Part shown: in pieces, positions 55,441 to 64,000 of the stretch
Numbering within the stretch: the first letter of the stretch is position 1
Layout: every line of letters starts with the position of its first letter
Origin: Acinetobacter sp. B51(2017)
Lineage (GTDB): Bacteria; Pseudomonadota; Gammaproteobacteria; Pseudomonadales; Moraxellaceae
NCBI RefSeq assembly: GCF_003711395.1
Contig: NZ_PJRJ01000013.1
Location: 1 to 64,000 of the forward strand
Direction: 5' to 3'
DNA length: 64,000 bases
Translations under genes and position numbers: made by a program
Notes under the pieces: generated by a model
The model's database searches: none
Seen by the model: only the letters and a program-made list of their open reading frames with translations
What the model was told of the DNA's origin: nothing

Positions 55441-56536
55441 TTATAAACCTTGCTTTAAGCTGGCTTCAATAAATTTATCTAAATCACCATCAAGTACTGC
55501 ACCCGTGTTTGATGTTTCAACACTGGTACGTAAGTCTTTAATCCGTGAATCATCCAAAACGTATGAACGAATTTGGCTACCCCAACCAATATCAGATTTA
55601 GTATCTTCTAAGGCTTGAGCAGCTTCATTACGTTTTTTCATTTCTAATTCATAGAGTTTGGCACGTAATTGTTTCCACGCATGGTCACGGTTGGCGTGCT
55701 GTGAACGTTGGTTCTGACAGGCCACCACAATACCCGTTGGTGCGTGGGTTAAACGAACCGCAGAGTCAGTTTTGTTAATGTGCTGACCACCCGCGCCTGA
55801 CGCACGGTAGGTATCGGTACGCACATCAGCAGGGTTAATATCAATTTCGATATTGTCATCGACTTCAGGTGATACAAATACCGCAGAGAATGAAGTATGA
55901 CGACGGTTACCCGAGTCAAATGGTGACTTACGTACGAGGCGGTGTACACCTGATTCGGTACGTAACCAACCGTAAGCATACTCACCTTCTACACGGATGG
56001 TTGCCGACTTAATCCCTGCCACGTCACCGTCAGATTCTTCCATCACTTCAGCTTTAAAACCATGACGCTCAATCCAACGTAAGTACATACGCAGTAGCAT
56101 GGATGCCCAGTCTTGCGCTTCTGTACCACCCGAACCCGCTTGAATCTCGACATAACATGGATTTGGATCCATTGGATTGCTAAACATACGGCGGAATTCA
56201 AGTTTAGCCAGTTCAGCTTCTGCTGAATCAAGCTCAGCTTGTACATCTGCAAGCATTTCCTCTTCGTCTGCTTCCACGGCTAAATCTAGCATCGCTTGCG
56301 CATCTTCAAGCTGAGTGCTTAAGCCATCTAAAACATTTAAGACGTTTTCGAGTTCGCCTTTTTCTTTGGCCATCGCTTGGGCGCGGTCTTGGTCATTCCA
56401 AATTGCAGGATCTTCTAACTCGCGTAGAACCTCTTCTAAACGCTCTTTCTTTAGATCGTAGTCAAAGATACCCCCGTAGTGTTTGACCACGGTCGCTTAA
56501 GTCTTTTAGCTGTAATAGATAAGGATTAATTTCCAC
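55441..56536 (-). CDS. prfB: Peptide chain release factor 2 with programmed +1 frameshift
   Basis: RF2 reads stop codons UAA and UGA. A 24-codon leader frame starts at GTG 56536 ([20 protein letters not shown] and on to GYL) and meets an in-frame TGA at 56464-56462. After a +1 slip at CTT-TGA the second frame continues from Asp to 55441, giving about 364 residues against 365 in E. coli. The anticodon-mimic SPF (in RKSPFDSG, about residue 205) and the peptidyl-hydrolase GGQ (about residue 250) are present. The GTG at 56490 that opens the second frame is not a real start. Autoregulation by RF2 level is established in relatives. Confidence 0.93.
56461..56475 (-). promoter_or_regulatory. RF2 programmed frameshift site
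   Basis: On the minus strand GGGGG (internal Shine-Dalgarno-like) then TAT-CTT-TGA-C. Spacing and slip codon equal the classical prfB site. Confidence 0.93.
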
Positions 56537-56921
56537 GTTCGTCTCTCAAACAAATGTAAGCTTTAAATAGCCCGATATTATATCACAGTGCTTATTTAGA
56601 TTTTGAATGCCAATTCAAGCAGTTTGCTTTGCCACATAAGTAAATTTAGTATTTTGCTTACACGGATCATTTGGGGATGAAAATATGCCAAAAATTAAGC
56701 GGATTTTGCCCTTTAGTTGCTATATTTACATATCTCAATAAAAAGCCTGATAAAAATACTGTCTTTTAAAATCAAAAACTTATTAATTAAAATTTACACA
56801 ATATTACCAAAGTCACAAAACGGTAACTTTGCAGTGATTGACCAAACTTGAAATTACTCTAGACTGAAAGTTGTAACAAGAAATGTATTATTTTAAGACA
56901 GTTTATAGGGGGAGGAATTCC
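56537..56921. other. Divergent promoter region between prfB and the second porin
   Basis: A 385-bp AT-rich gap without a gene. Near the porin it holds a promoter TTGACC (56838-56843), 16 bp, TAGACT (56860-56865). Just upstream lie inverted repeats CAAAGT...ACTTTG and TTACC...GGTAA (about 56806-56832), which may be an operator. A GGGGGAGGA ribosome site precedes the porin ATG. Confidence 0.45.
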
Positions 56922-57710
56922 ATGAAAAAATTAGCAATTGCATCTGCGCTTCTGACTACAATGGCTTTAACAGGTACTGCAGCGCATGCATATCAAGCTG
57001 AAGTTGGTGGTTCATTCGCTTATACCGATCCAGATCGTGGTAGTTCAGGCGAAGCTTACGGTTTAAATGGTACGTATTACTTTAACCCTGTACAAACTCG
57101 TAATGCACCGCTTGCCGAAGCTGCTTATTTAGATCGTGCGAGCAACGTCAATGCGCAAGTCAGCTACGATGATGTTGGGGCGAGCGAATACACTAAATAT
57201 GGTATTGGTGGTGAGTACTTCGTACCTAATTCAGATTTTTATGTGAGTGCTAATGTTGGACGTACCGAAGCAGAACTTAAAACGTCTCTAGGTAAGTTCT
57301 CAAATGATACTACTACTTATGGTGCTGAAGTCGGTTATTTCTTTGCCCCAGGTTTATTAGTTGCCGCAGGTCTTAAAGGCTACGACAATGATATTCATGA
57401 TGGCACAGACCCAACATTACGTGCTAAATACGTAACAACTTTAAGTAATGGTAAAGACATTAATTTAGAGGCAGGTGCTGCATTTGGTGATTTAGATGAA
57501 TACCGTATCGCTGGTGATTACTACATCGACAAGACTTTAAGTATTGGTGCAGATTACTACGATAATGATCTCGCAGAAGAAAGTGAGTTTGGTATCAAAG
57601 CGCGTAAATTTATTAACCCACAACTGAGCGTTGAAGGTCGTGTAGGTTTCGGTGAAATCTATAACAATGACTACAACAAATTTGGTGTTGCAGCGAAATA
57701 TCGTTTCTAA
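56922..57710 (+). CDS. Putative porin, paralogue of the Omp33-36-like protein
   Basis: A 262-residue outer-membrane beta-barrel. Signal peptide ends at ALTGTAAHA, mature start YQAEVGGSFAYTD, last residue Phe (AAKYRF). It shares with the porin at 30264 the block NGTYYFNP-APLAEAAYLDRASNV (there QGTYYFKN-GPLAEAAFLNHASNV) and the overall strand plan, with shorter loops. Very strong ribosome site. It lies between recJ and prfB, genes that are direct neighbours in E. coli. Substrate unknown. Confidence 0.85.
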   Translation: MKKLAIASALLTTMALTGTAAHAYQAEVGGSFAYTDPDRGSSGEAYGLNGTYYFNPVQTRNAPLAEAAYLDRASNVNAQVSYDDVGASEYTKYGIGGEYFVPNSDFYVSANVGRTEAELKTSLGKFSNDTTTYGAEVGYFFAPGLLVAAGLKGYDNDIHDGTDPTLRAKYVTTLSNGKDINLEAGAAFGDLDEYRIAGDYYIDKTLSIGADYYDNDLAEESEFGIKARKFINPQLSVEGRVGFGEIYNNDYNKFGVAAKYRF

Positions 57711-57732
57711 GCGTTTGCCAAGTTTCTAAACT

Positions 57733-57760
57733 AAAAACCGCGCCATGGCGCGGTTTTTTT
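57733..57760. terminator. Convergent terminator between porin and recJ
   Basis: Palindrome AAAAACCGCGC-CATG-GCGCGGTTTTT with long T run; functions on both strands. Confidence 0.93.
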
Positions 57761-59462
57761 ATTGGCTTAAATGGATGATTTTAAGTTGTAAACTGATATT
57801 ACCATTAAATTCATTACGATCTAATTCATACACCAAGTGCACAGTATCTTGCATCGGATTAAAGTCATATTTACTCGCAGCATTAAAGGCAATCGCTTCC
57901 ACAATGTGTCCATTACTTAAAGCTACACGTAATTTGAGATGTATTTCTTTGAGCCAACGAAAGTCCACAATTTTAAAACGCCCCTCAAAAACTGGGCTAG
58001 GGAATTTTTGTCCCCACGGACTTAAATTCTTGAGCAAGGCTACAGTATTTAAATTCATTTCATCAGCATCAAGTTCACCGTCTGTCCACAGTACCGCTTG
58101 AAACAGTTCTTGATCCATGGCTGCAATCAATTGCTCAAATTGAGTTTTAAATTCAGCAAAATGTTGTTTTTGAATCGTCAATCCTGCAGCTGCAGCATGA
58201 CCACCAAAATGGCTGACTAAATGCGGATGCTGTTCGGCAAGGAGTTCAATCGCATCACGAATATGAATGCCCTCAATCGAACGTGCTGAACCTTTGATAT
58301 GAATCCCATCTTCATCACGAGCAAAGACGATACTTGGACGATGAAACTGCTCTTTTAAACGCCCTGCCACAATCCCAATTACACCTTGATGCCAATGCGG
58401 TTCAAACATAATCAGTGCATGCGGTAAATTATTGTGATCGAGCTGAATTTTTTCTAGTTCAGTTAAAGCATCTTGTTTGATTTGCGTTTCAACTTGGCGA
58501 CGTTCAGCATTCAGCTGCGTTAGTTGTTCTGCAATTGGATAAGCCTGTTCCAAAGTTTCAGCCAATAGACATTCAATGCCGATATCCATGGTATCCATAC
58601 GCCCTGCGGCATTAATACGCGGACCAATCACAAAACCTAAGTCAGATGCGGTGAGACTGGCTGCATCACGTTTGGCAATATCAAGTAGCGCAATAATACC
58701 TGCTCGACATTGCTGCTGACGAATACGCTGTAGGCCTGCATCAATTAAGATTCGATTGTTGTAATCGAGGCTTGCAACATCAGCATAGGTGCCTAAAGCC
58801 ACTAAATCTAAATATTGCGCCATATTGATATGGCTTTTGCCGTGTTTTTTACGCTGACTGGATAAATTGGCCAACACATAAAAAGCGACACCTACACCAG
58901 CTAAAGCCTTACTAGGAAACGGACAACCCAATTGATTGGGATTGACCACCGCTTCCGCTTGAGGGGTCGGTTTTGTAGTGAGATGATGATCGGTAATAAT
59001 CACTTGCATGCCATGATCTTGGGCTTGTTTGACCCCTTCATGACTGGAAATACCGTTATCGACAGTAATGAGTAAGTCTGGCGTGAATTTAGCAAATGCC
59101 AGATCGGCAATGGCAGGGGTTAAGCCATAGCCATACTTAAAGCGATCAGGGACTAAGTATTCGACATCGGCACCCATAGCGCGTAAGGCCAAAATCATTA
59201 ACGTGGTACTGGTGGCACCGTCAGCATCATAATCACCAACAATGACGATTTTTTTATGTTGGTCAATCGCTTGATCAATCAGTTCAATCGCTTCAGGCAA
59301 ACCGAGCATGGTAGGCGCTAACAGGTTTTTTAGTTTGAGTTCTAATTCTTGAGTCGATTGCACGCCACGGCGCGCCAAAATCTTGGCAACTAAAGGAGAT
59401 ACGCCCTGAAAATTTTCAGGGCGTGTCAAAAATGGACGTTGTTGAACAATGATTTTCGTCAT
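57759..59462 (-). CDS. recJ: RecJ, single-strand 5'-3' exonuclease
   Basis: A 567-residue DHH-family exonuclease for recombination and mismatch repair. Motifs: DYDADGATS near residue 75, TVDNGISSHEG near 132, DHHLT near 158 (DHH), then the DHHA1 domain with SHFGGHAAAAGL near 425, and an OB-like C-terminal domain. Starts one base before the pdxH stop region, so the glmM-pdxH-recJ genes appear to be one transcript. Confidence 0.95.
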   Translation of the reverse strand: MTKIIVQQRPFLTRPENFQGVSPLVAKILARRGVQSTQELELKLKNLLAPTMLGLPEAIELIDQAIDQHKKIVIVGDYDADGATSTTLMILALRAMGADVEYLVPDRFKYGYGLTPAIADLAFAKFTPDLLITVDNGISSHEGVKQAQDHGMQVIITDHHLTTKPTPQAEAVVNPNQLGCPFPSKALAGVGVAFYVLANLSSQRKKHGKSHINMAQYLDLVALGTYADVASLDYNNRILIDAGLQRIRQQQCRAGIIALLDIAKRDAASLTASDLGFVIGPRINAAGRMDTMDIGIECLLAETLEQAYPIAEQLTQLNAERRQVETQIKQDALTELEKIQLDHNNLPHALIMFEPHWHQGVIGIVAGRLKEQFHRPSIVFARDEDGIHIKGSARSIEGIHIRDAIELLAEQHPHLVSHFGGHAAAAGLTIQKQHFAEFKTQFEQLIAAMDQELFQAVLWTDGELDADEMNLNTVALLKNLSPWGQKFPSPVFEGRFKIVDFRWLKEIHLKLRVALSNGHIVEAIAFNAASKYDFNPMQDTVHLVYELDRNEFNGNISLQLKIIHLSQ

Positions 59463-60119
59463 TTAAGGCATCAGGCGTTGTAGCTTCCAGTTGCCTGCAA
59501 TTGTTTCATAAATGAGCCGATCATGTAAGCGGTTTGGTCGGCCTTGCCAAAACTCATAATGCTCTGGCACAAGGCGGTAGCCCCCCCAAAACTCAGGCTT
59601 AGCTAAGTCATCTTGACTGGCAACTTGATCCTGTAGCGCTTGGAAACGACTTTGCAATTCTTCACGGCTGGCAATCACACCACTTTGCGGGGTACTAATG
59701 TGCGCTGCAATTTGGCTTTCACGAGGGCGTTTGTGATAATAGTCTGTTGATTCTTGCTCGGAAATTTTATCCACACGGCCAAAAATACGCACTTGGCGTT
59801 CTAGCTCTGGCCAGTAAAATAAAATTTCTGCATAAGGATTCGCTGCTAAGTCTAAACCCTTTTGACTGTCATAATTGGTATAAAAGTCATAGCCTGTTGC
59901 TTGAGCCCCACGTAGCAGTACTGTACGTACATGTGGACGACCTTTGGCATCGGCAGTTGCAATCGACATGGCATACGGTTCGTGTAAACGCGCTTCTAAG
60001 GCATGGTTAAACCATGCCAAGAATTGCTCATGTGGATCAGGATGTACTTGATCTTCGTGTAACTCACCTTTTTGGTAGGTTAAGCGCAATTCACTTAAAT
60101 CTTTGACAACATCAGTCAT
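59463..60119 (-). CDS. pdxH: PdxH, pyridoxamine/pyridoxine 5'-phosphate oxidase
   Basis: A 218-residue FMN flavoprotein; it oxidises PNP or PMP to pyridoxal 5'-phosphate. Flavin and substrate sites: PHVRTVLLRG near 62-71, FYTNYDSQKGLDLAANP near 78-94, and the C-terminal YRLVPEHYEFWQGRPNRLHDR motif. Exactly contiguous with recJ downstream, and 9 bp after glmM. Family-standard length. Confidence 0.96.
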   Translation of the reverse strand: MTDVVKDLSELRLTYQKGELHEDQVHPDPHEQFLAWFNHALEARLHEPYAMSIATADAKGRPHVRTVLLRGAQATGYDFYTNYDSQKGLDLAANPYAEILFYWPELERQVRIFGRVDKISEQESTDYYHKRPRESQIAAHISTPQSGVIASREELQSRFQALQDQVASQDDLAKPEFWGGYRLVPEHYEFWQGRPNRLHDRLIYETIAGNWKLQRLMP

Positions 60120-60128
60120 ATGATCTCC

Positions 60129-61460
60129 TTAAGCAGCGTTGGCACGCACAGCATCGGCTAAATGATGAGCTAAGGCAGTCACTTCAGCTAAATCATCACC
60201 TTCAACCATGACACGAATCACAGGTTCAGTACCTGATTTACGAATTAGTAAACGACCACGACCTTTGAGCTGTGCTTCAGCCTTTTCAAATTCAGTGACC
60301 AATGCTGGCACTGAGTACGGGTCAAACATAGCATCTAAACGCACATTGACTAACACATTCGGTAAAAGCTTAAAATCTGCAACCAGCTCTGCAAGGCTTT
60401 GATTACGTTCAACCATTACCGTCAAAACTTGTAATGCTGCAATAATGGCATCGCCTGTGGTGCTTTTATCTAACGTTAAGATATGACCTGATGGCTCACC
60501 ACCTGCTACCCAACCGTTTTGCTCTAAACCTTGCAATACATAACGGTCGCCAACTTTAGCGCGGAAGAAAGGTACTTCAGCTTGTTGTAGCGCTAACTCA
60601 AGCGCCATGTTACTCATCAGCGTACCGACAATACCCGCTGGTTTTTGTGCAGCTTTAGTGGCTAAGATATATAGAATATGGTCGCCTGTGATTTCTTGAC
60701 CATATTGGTCAATCATAATCACGCGGTCTGCATCACCATCAAAAGCAATACCTAAATCGGCTTGATACTCAAGCACTGCTTGTTTTAAGTTTTCAGGATG
60801 AGTCGAGCCACAACCTTCATTAATATTTAAACCATCTGGCTCATTAAAGATGGCAATAACTTTAGCGCCTAATTCTTTAAATACCGCAGGACCGACGCTA
60901 TAAGCTGAACCATTGGCACAGTCCACGACAATTTTTAAATCATTGAGATCTAAATGGTATGGGAAAGTCGATTTACAAAATTCGATGTAACGACCATTAG
61001 CATCATTAACACGCACGCTTTTACCCAAATTCGCGGTATCTTCAATGATTAAGTCGTTTTCAAGCTCTTGATTAATTTGATCTTGTAAGCTATCTGGTAA
61101 TTTTTTGCCTTCAGCAGAGAAAAATTTAATCCCATTATCAAAATAAGGGTTATGTGAAGCTGAAATCACGATACCAAGACTGGCATGTAGAGCACGAGTT
61201 AAATGGGCAATCGCAGGCGTTGGTAATGGCCCCAGTAAATGCACATATACTCCAGCTGCATTTAAGCCTGCTTGTAGCGCAGCTTCTAAAATATAGCCAG
61301 ATAAACGTGTATCTTTACCCATGACCACGATTGGCTTTGCCTTTTTGCTATTGCGTTTTAATACCTTACCCGCGGCAAAACCTAACTTTAAGGCGAACTC
61401 AGGTGTAATTGGCAATACACCAAACTTACCACGAATACCATCGGTACCAAAATAACTCAT
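60129..61460 (-). CDS. glmM: GlmM, phosphoglucosamine mutase
   Basis: A 443-residue alpha-D-phosphohexomutase: glucosamine-6-phosphate to glucosamine-1-phosphate for peptidoglycan and LPS precursors. N-terminal [11 protein letters not shown], active-site phosphoserine in [13 protein letters not shown] near 100, metal loop FDGDADR near 243, sugar loop GEPSGH near 325 and phosphate loop [12 protein letters not shown] near 415. First gene of a glmM-pdxH-recJ run; guaB upstream has its own terminator. Confidence 0.97.
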   Translation of the reverse strand: MSYFGTDGIRGKFGVLPITPEFALKLGFAAGKVLKRNSKKAKPIVVMGKDTRLSGYILEAALQAGLNAAGVYVHLLGPLPTPAIAHLTRALHASLGIVISASHNPYFDNGIKFFSAEGKKLPDSLQDQINQELENDLIIEDTANLGKSVRVNDANGRYIEFCKSTFPYHLDLNDLKIVVDCANGSAYSVGPAVFKELGAKVIAIFNEPDGLNINEGCGSTHPENLKQAVLEYQADLGIAFDGDADRVIMIDQYGQEITGDHILYILATKAAQKPAGIVGTLMSNMALELALQQAEVPFFRAKVGDRYVLQGLEQNGWVAGGEPSGHILTLDKSTTGDAIIAALQVLTVMVERNQSLAELVADFKLLPNVLVNVRLDAMFDPYSVPALVTEFEKAEAQLKGRGRLLIRKSGTEPVIRVMVEGDDLAEVTALAHHLADAVRANAA

Positions 61461-61520
61461 AACTTGCTCACTTTTTCTATTATCGCTCGTGAAAACCGAA
61501 AATACTTTACACCAAAAACT

Positions 61521-61544
61521 AAAAAACCGTCATAAAAATGACGG
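61521..61544 (-). terminator. guaB terminator
   Basis: Stem CCGTCAT / ATGACGG with loop AAAA (61527-61533 and 61538-61544), followed on the minus strand by six T. Confidence 0.88.
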
Positions 61545-61567
61545 CTTTTTAGAGCAATTACACAAAA

Positions 61568-63061
<1,494 letters not shown>

Positions 63062-63223
63062 CTATTATAAACAAAATTTTCATCTTTAATCATATAAATT
63101 TAAGCAAAGACCACAAAAATAGCGCTATCTTGCTGAATACTTTGCAAGTTTAGTTAAAAACAAGATCTTCTTTATAATAAATTTTTTTAATTTTTTCGTG
63201 AAAATTCATCTTTTAATTATCAA

Positions 63224-63247
63224 TTGGGCAAAGCTAACTTTGCCCAA
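63224..63247 (-). terminator. Hairpin after the CxxCxxCC gene
   Basis: A 10-bp perfect stem TTGGGCAAAG / CTTTGCCCAA with loop CTAA. The following minus-strand tail TTGATAATTAAAA is only partly T-rich, so terminator strength is uncertain. Confidence 0.5.
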
Positions 63248-63251
63248 AGTT

Positions 63252-63617
63252 TTAAACCACGCGGTCAAAATCCTCATCATTTTCTGCCTGCATAGGCTCA
63301 ATTTGTCGCAAAGGAATCATCTTATGACGCGCGCGTGCCTTATTACACTGGCTATCGCCCGCTTGAACTTCCTGACAACTTGAGCTACGCAGCGCATAAA
63401 CTGAGCAACTGACGCTTTCCCCGATCTCACCTTCTAAAGCGATACAACGAGGCTGAGCTTGGTTTGTTCCTGTCATACAGCTATAAACTGCGTTTACAGG
63501 TTCGGTATAGTGTTCTGGCAGATGTAGACCTTCTGCCCAATAAAACGAAACCCGAAAGTGTGCGCAGCACGCACCACAACTTAAACATGACTCTGGTGTA
63601 ACCAATTGCGATAGCAT
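63252..63617 (-). CDS. YkgJ-type Cys-cluster protein
   Basis: A 121-residue small protein with the CxxCxxCC motif CLSCGACC near residues 10-17 and later Cys at about 47, 58, 71 and 80. This is the YkgJ/UPF0153 zinc- or iron-binding family (cluster type not settled). The function of the family is unknown. A Lys/Arg and Met-rich C-terminus follows. Upstream is the metallo-beta-lactamase-fold gene at the window edge; no clear operon. Confidence 0.88.
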   Translation of the reverse strand: MLSQLVTPESCLSCGACCAHFRVSFYWAEGLHLPEHYTEPVNAVYSCMTGTNQAQPRCIALEGEIGESVSCSVYALRSSSCQEVQAGDSQCNKARARHKMIPLRQIEPMQAENDEDFDRVV

Positions 63618-63693
63618 TTTTAGCTCTTTTCGTCAGCAATTTTGGGAGCGAAAATTCTAAAAAAACTACTTTTTCAATGCAATATTTTTGTTA

Positions 63694-64000
63694 TCAGCGA
63701 TTAGTCTTAGGCGGGTAACTAAACACACTCTCATCCATTAAATCAGTACCGCATTGCAGGGTTTCAATCCAATCTAAAAATTGTTTGATTTTGGCTTTGC
63801 CGACAAAGGGTAAGCCATGTTGCGGCACAATCATGTCTACATCCATGGTACGCACCATATTGACCCACAAGCGAATCACTTTGTTATTACACATATAGCG
63901 CTGATGAAAGCCTTTCATCTTACGCGTATGTAGCTCAAAGTTATCAACAATTTGATTGGCATCTTCAACAATAGAAGCGCCCATATCACCAGAAAATAAA
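63694..64000 (-). CDS. MBL-fold oxygen-binding-type metallo-hydrolase, C-terminal part
   Basis: Only the last 102 codons lie in the window; the frame is open to base 64000. The first visible residues LFSGDMGAS match the HTPG/FSGD late block of metallo-beta-lactamase folds, with metal-ligand Asp in FSGDMG. The MDMIVPQHGLPF-like segment carries the last His ligand (VPQHG), and a C-terminal helix follows (AKIKQFLDWIETL). This C-terminus resembles the flavodiiron-like ODP subgroup of MBL proteins. No start can be given; any ATG inside this part (63984) is internal. Truncated by the window, not by mutation. Confidence 0.75.
   Translation of the reverse strand, partial: LFSGDMGASIVEDANQIVDNFELHTRKMKGFHQRYMCNNKVIRLWVNMVRTMDVDMIVPQHGLPFVGKAKIKQFLDWIETLQCGTDLMDESVFSYPPKTNR

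Noticed and set aside
56462-56536. The in-frame TGA in prfB as a sequencing error or pseudogene
   Set aside because: Slip site, internal Shine-Dalgarno-like element and leader length match the programmed frameshift of RF2 genes.

Overview
The window reads as chromosomal DNA of an Acinetobacter species (gamma-Proteobacteria, Moraxellaceae). The evidence is a low-GC genome, an Omp33-36-type porin plus a second porin of the same family, the hisA...hisF arrangement, a Kup/ActP/CrbS/Acs gene set and many short Acinetobacter-style hypothetical proteins. Nearly all of it is core metabolism and housekeeping. I see no prophage, no insertion sequence, no CRISPR array and no rRNA operon.

Layout. 0-6 kb: histidine genes hisA and hisF around an EamA exporter, a cold-shock/DUF1294 fusion, homoserine kinase (thrB), then aquaporin Z. 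6-10.5 kb: a secreted DNA/RNA endonuclease with a tandem paralogue that has lost its catalytic motif, and the Kup potassium transporter. 10.6-12.5 kb: a tRNA-Ser/tRNA-Thr interval holding the clearest accessory gene, an SRA-HNH protein predicted to cut modified DNA. 12.5-18.4 kb: a methyltransferase/FAD-oxidoreductase pair, pirin, an isochorismatase-like hydrolase, a LysR regulator and AhpC. 18.5-25.7 kb: ssb, a YajR-like MFS carrier, a DUF475 membrane protein, TenA and UvrA. 25.7-31.2 kb: an aromatic-acid-type MFS carrier, a diguanylate cyclase, a 1.4 kb gene-free stretch with several candidate small RNAs, and the Omp33-36-like porin. 31-36 kb: a BCCT osmolyte carrier, a K+-channel-like protein and a DUF697 gene pair.

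36-49 kb joins two pathways. The first is acetate use: DUF485 gene plus actP, the transporter-fused sensor kinase CrbS, its response regulator CrbR, and acs. The second is organosulfur use: an MsuE-type FMN reductase, the SfnG dimethylsulfone monooxygenase and an SfnC-like flavin enzyme. A small gene for a degenerate Hint domain lies inside the sulfur group. 49-56 kb: MscS, RsmE, WaaA, two tandemly duplicated Old Yellow Enzymes with an ArsR-type regulator, and prfB with its programmed +1 frameshift. 57-64 kb: the second porin, a recJ-pdxH-glmM run, guaB, a CxxCxxCC protein and the end of a metallo-beta-lactamase-fold gene cut by the window edge.

The least explained material is non-coding. Two transcription units, each with a sigma70-type promoter (17 bp spacer) and a strong terminator, contain no gene (14.86-15.00 kb and 29.15-29.28 kb). 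Both share a CACCG discriminator with the tRNA-Ser promoter. The second lies beside a decayed copy of itself and an opposite-strand orphan terminator whose presumed transcript carries the same CTCAGCAGAT block. These are the best candidates here for undescribed small RNAs.
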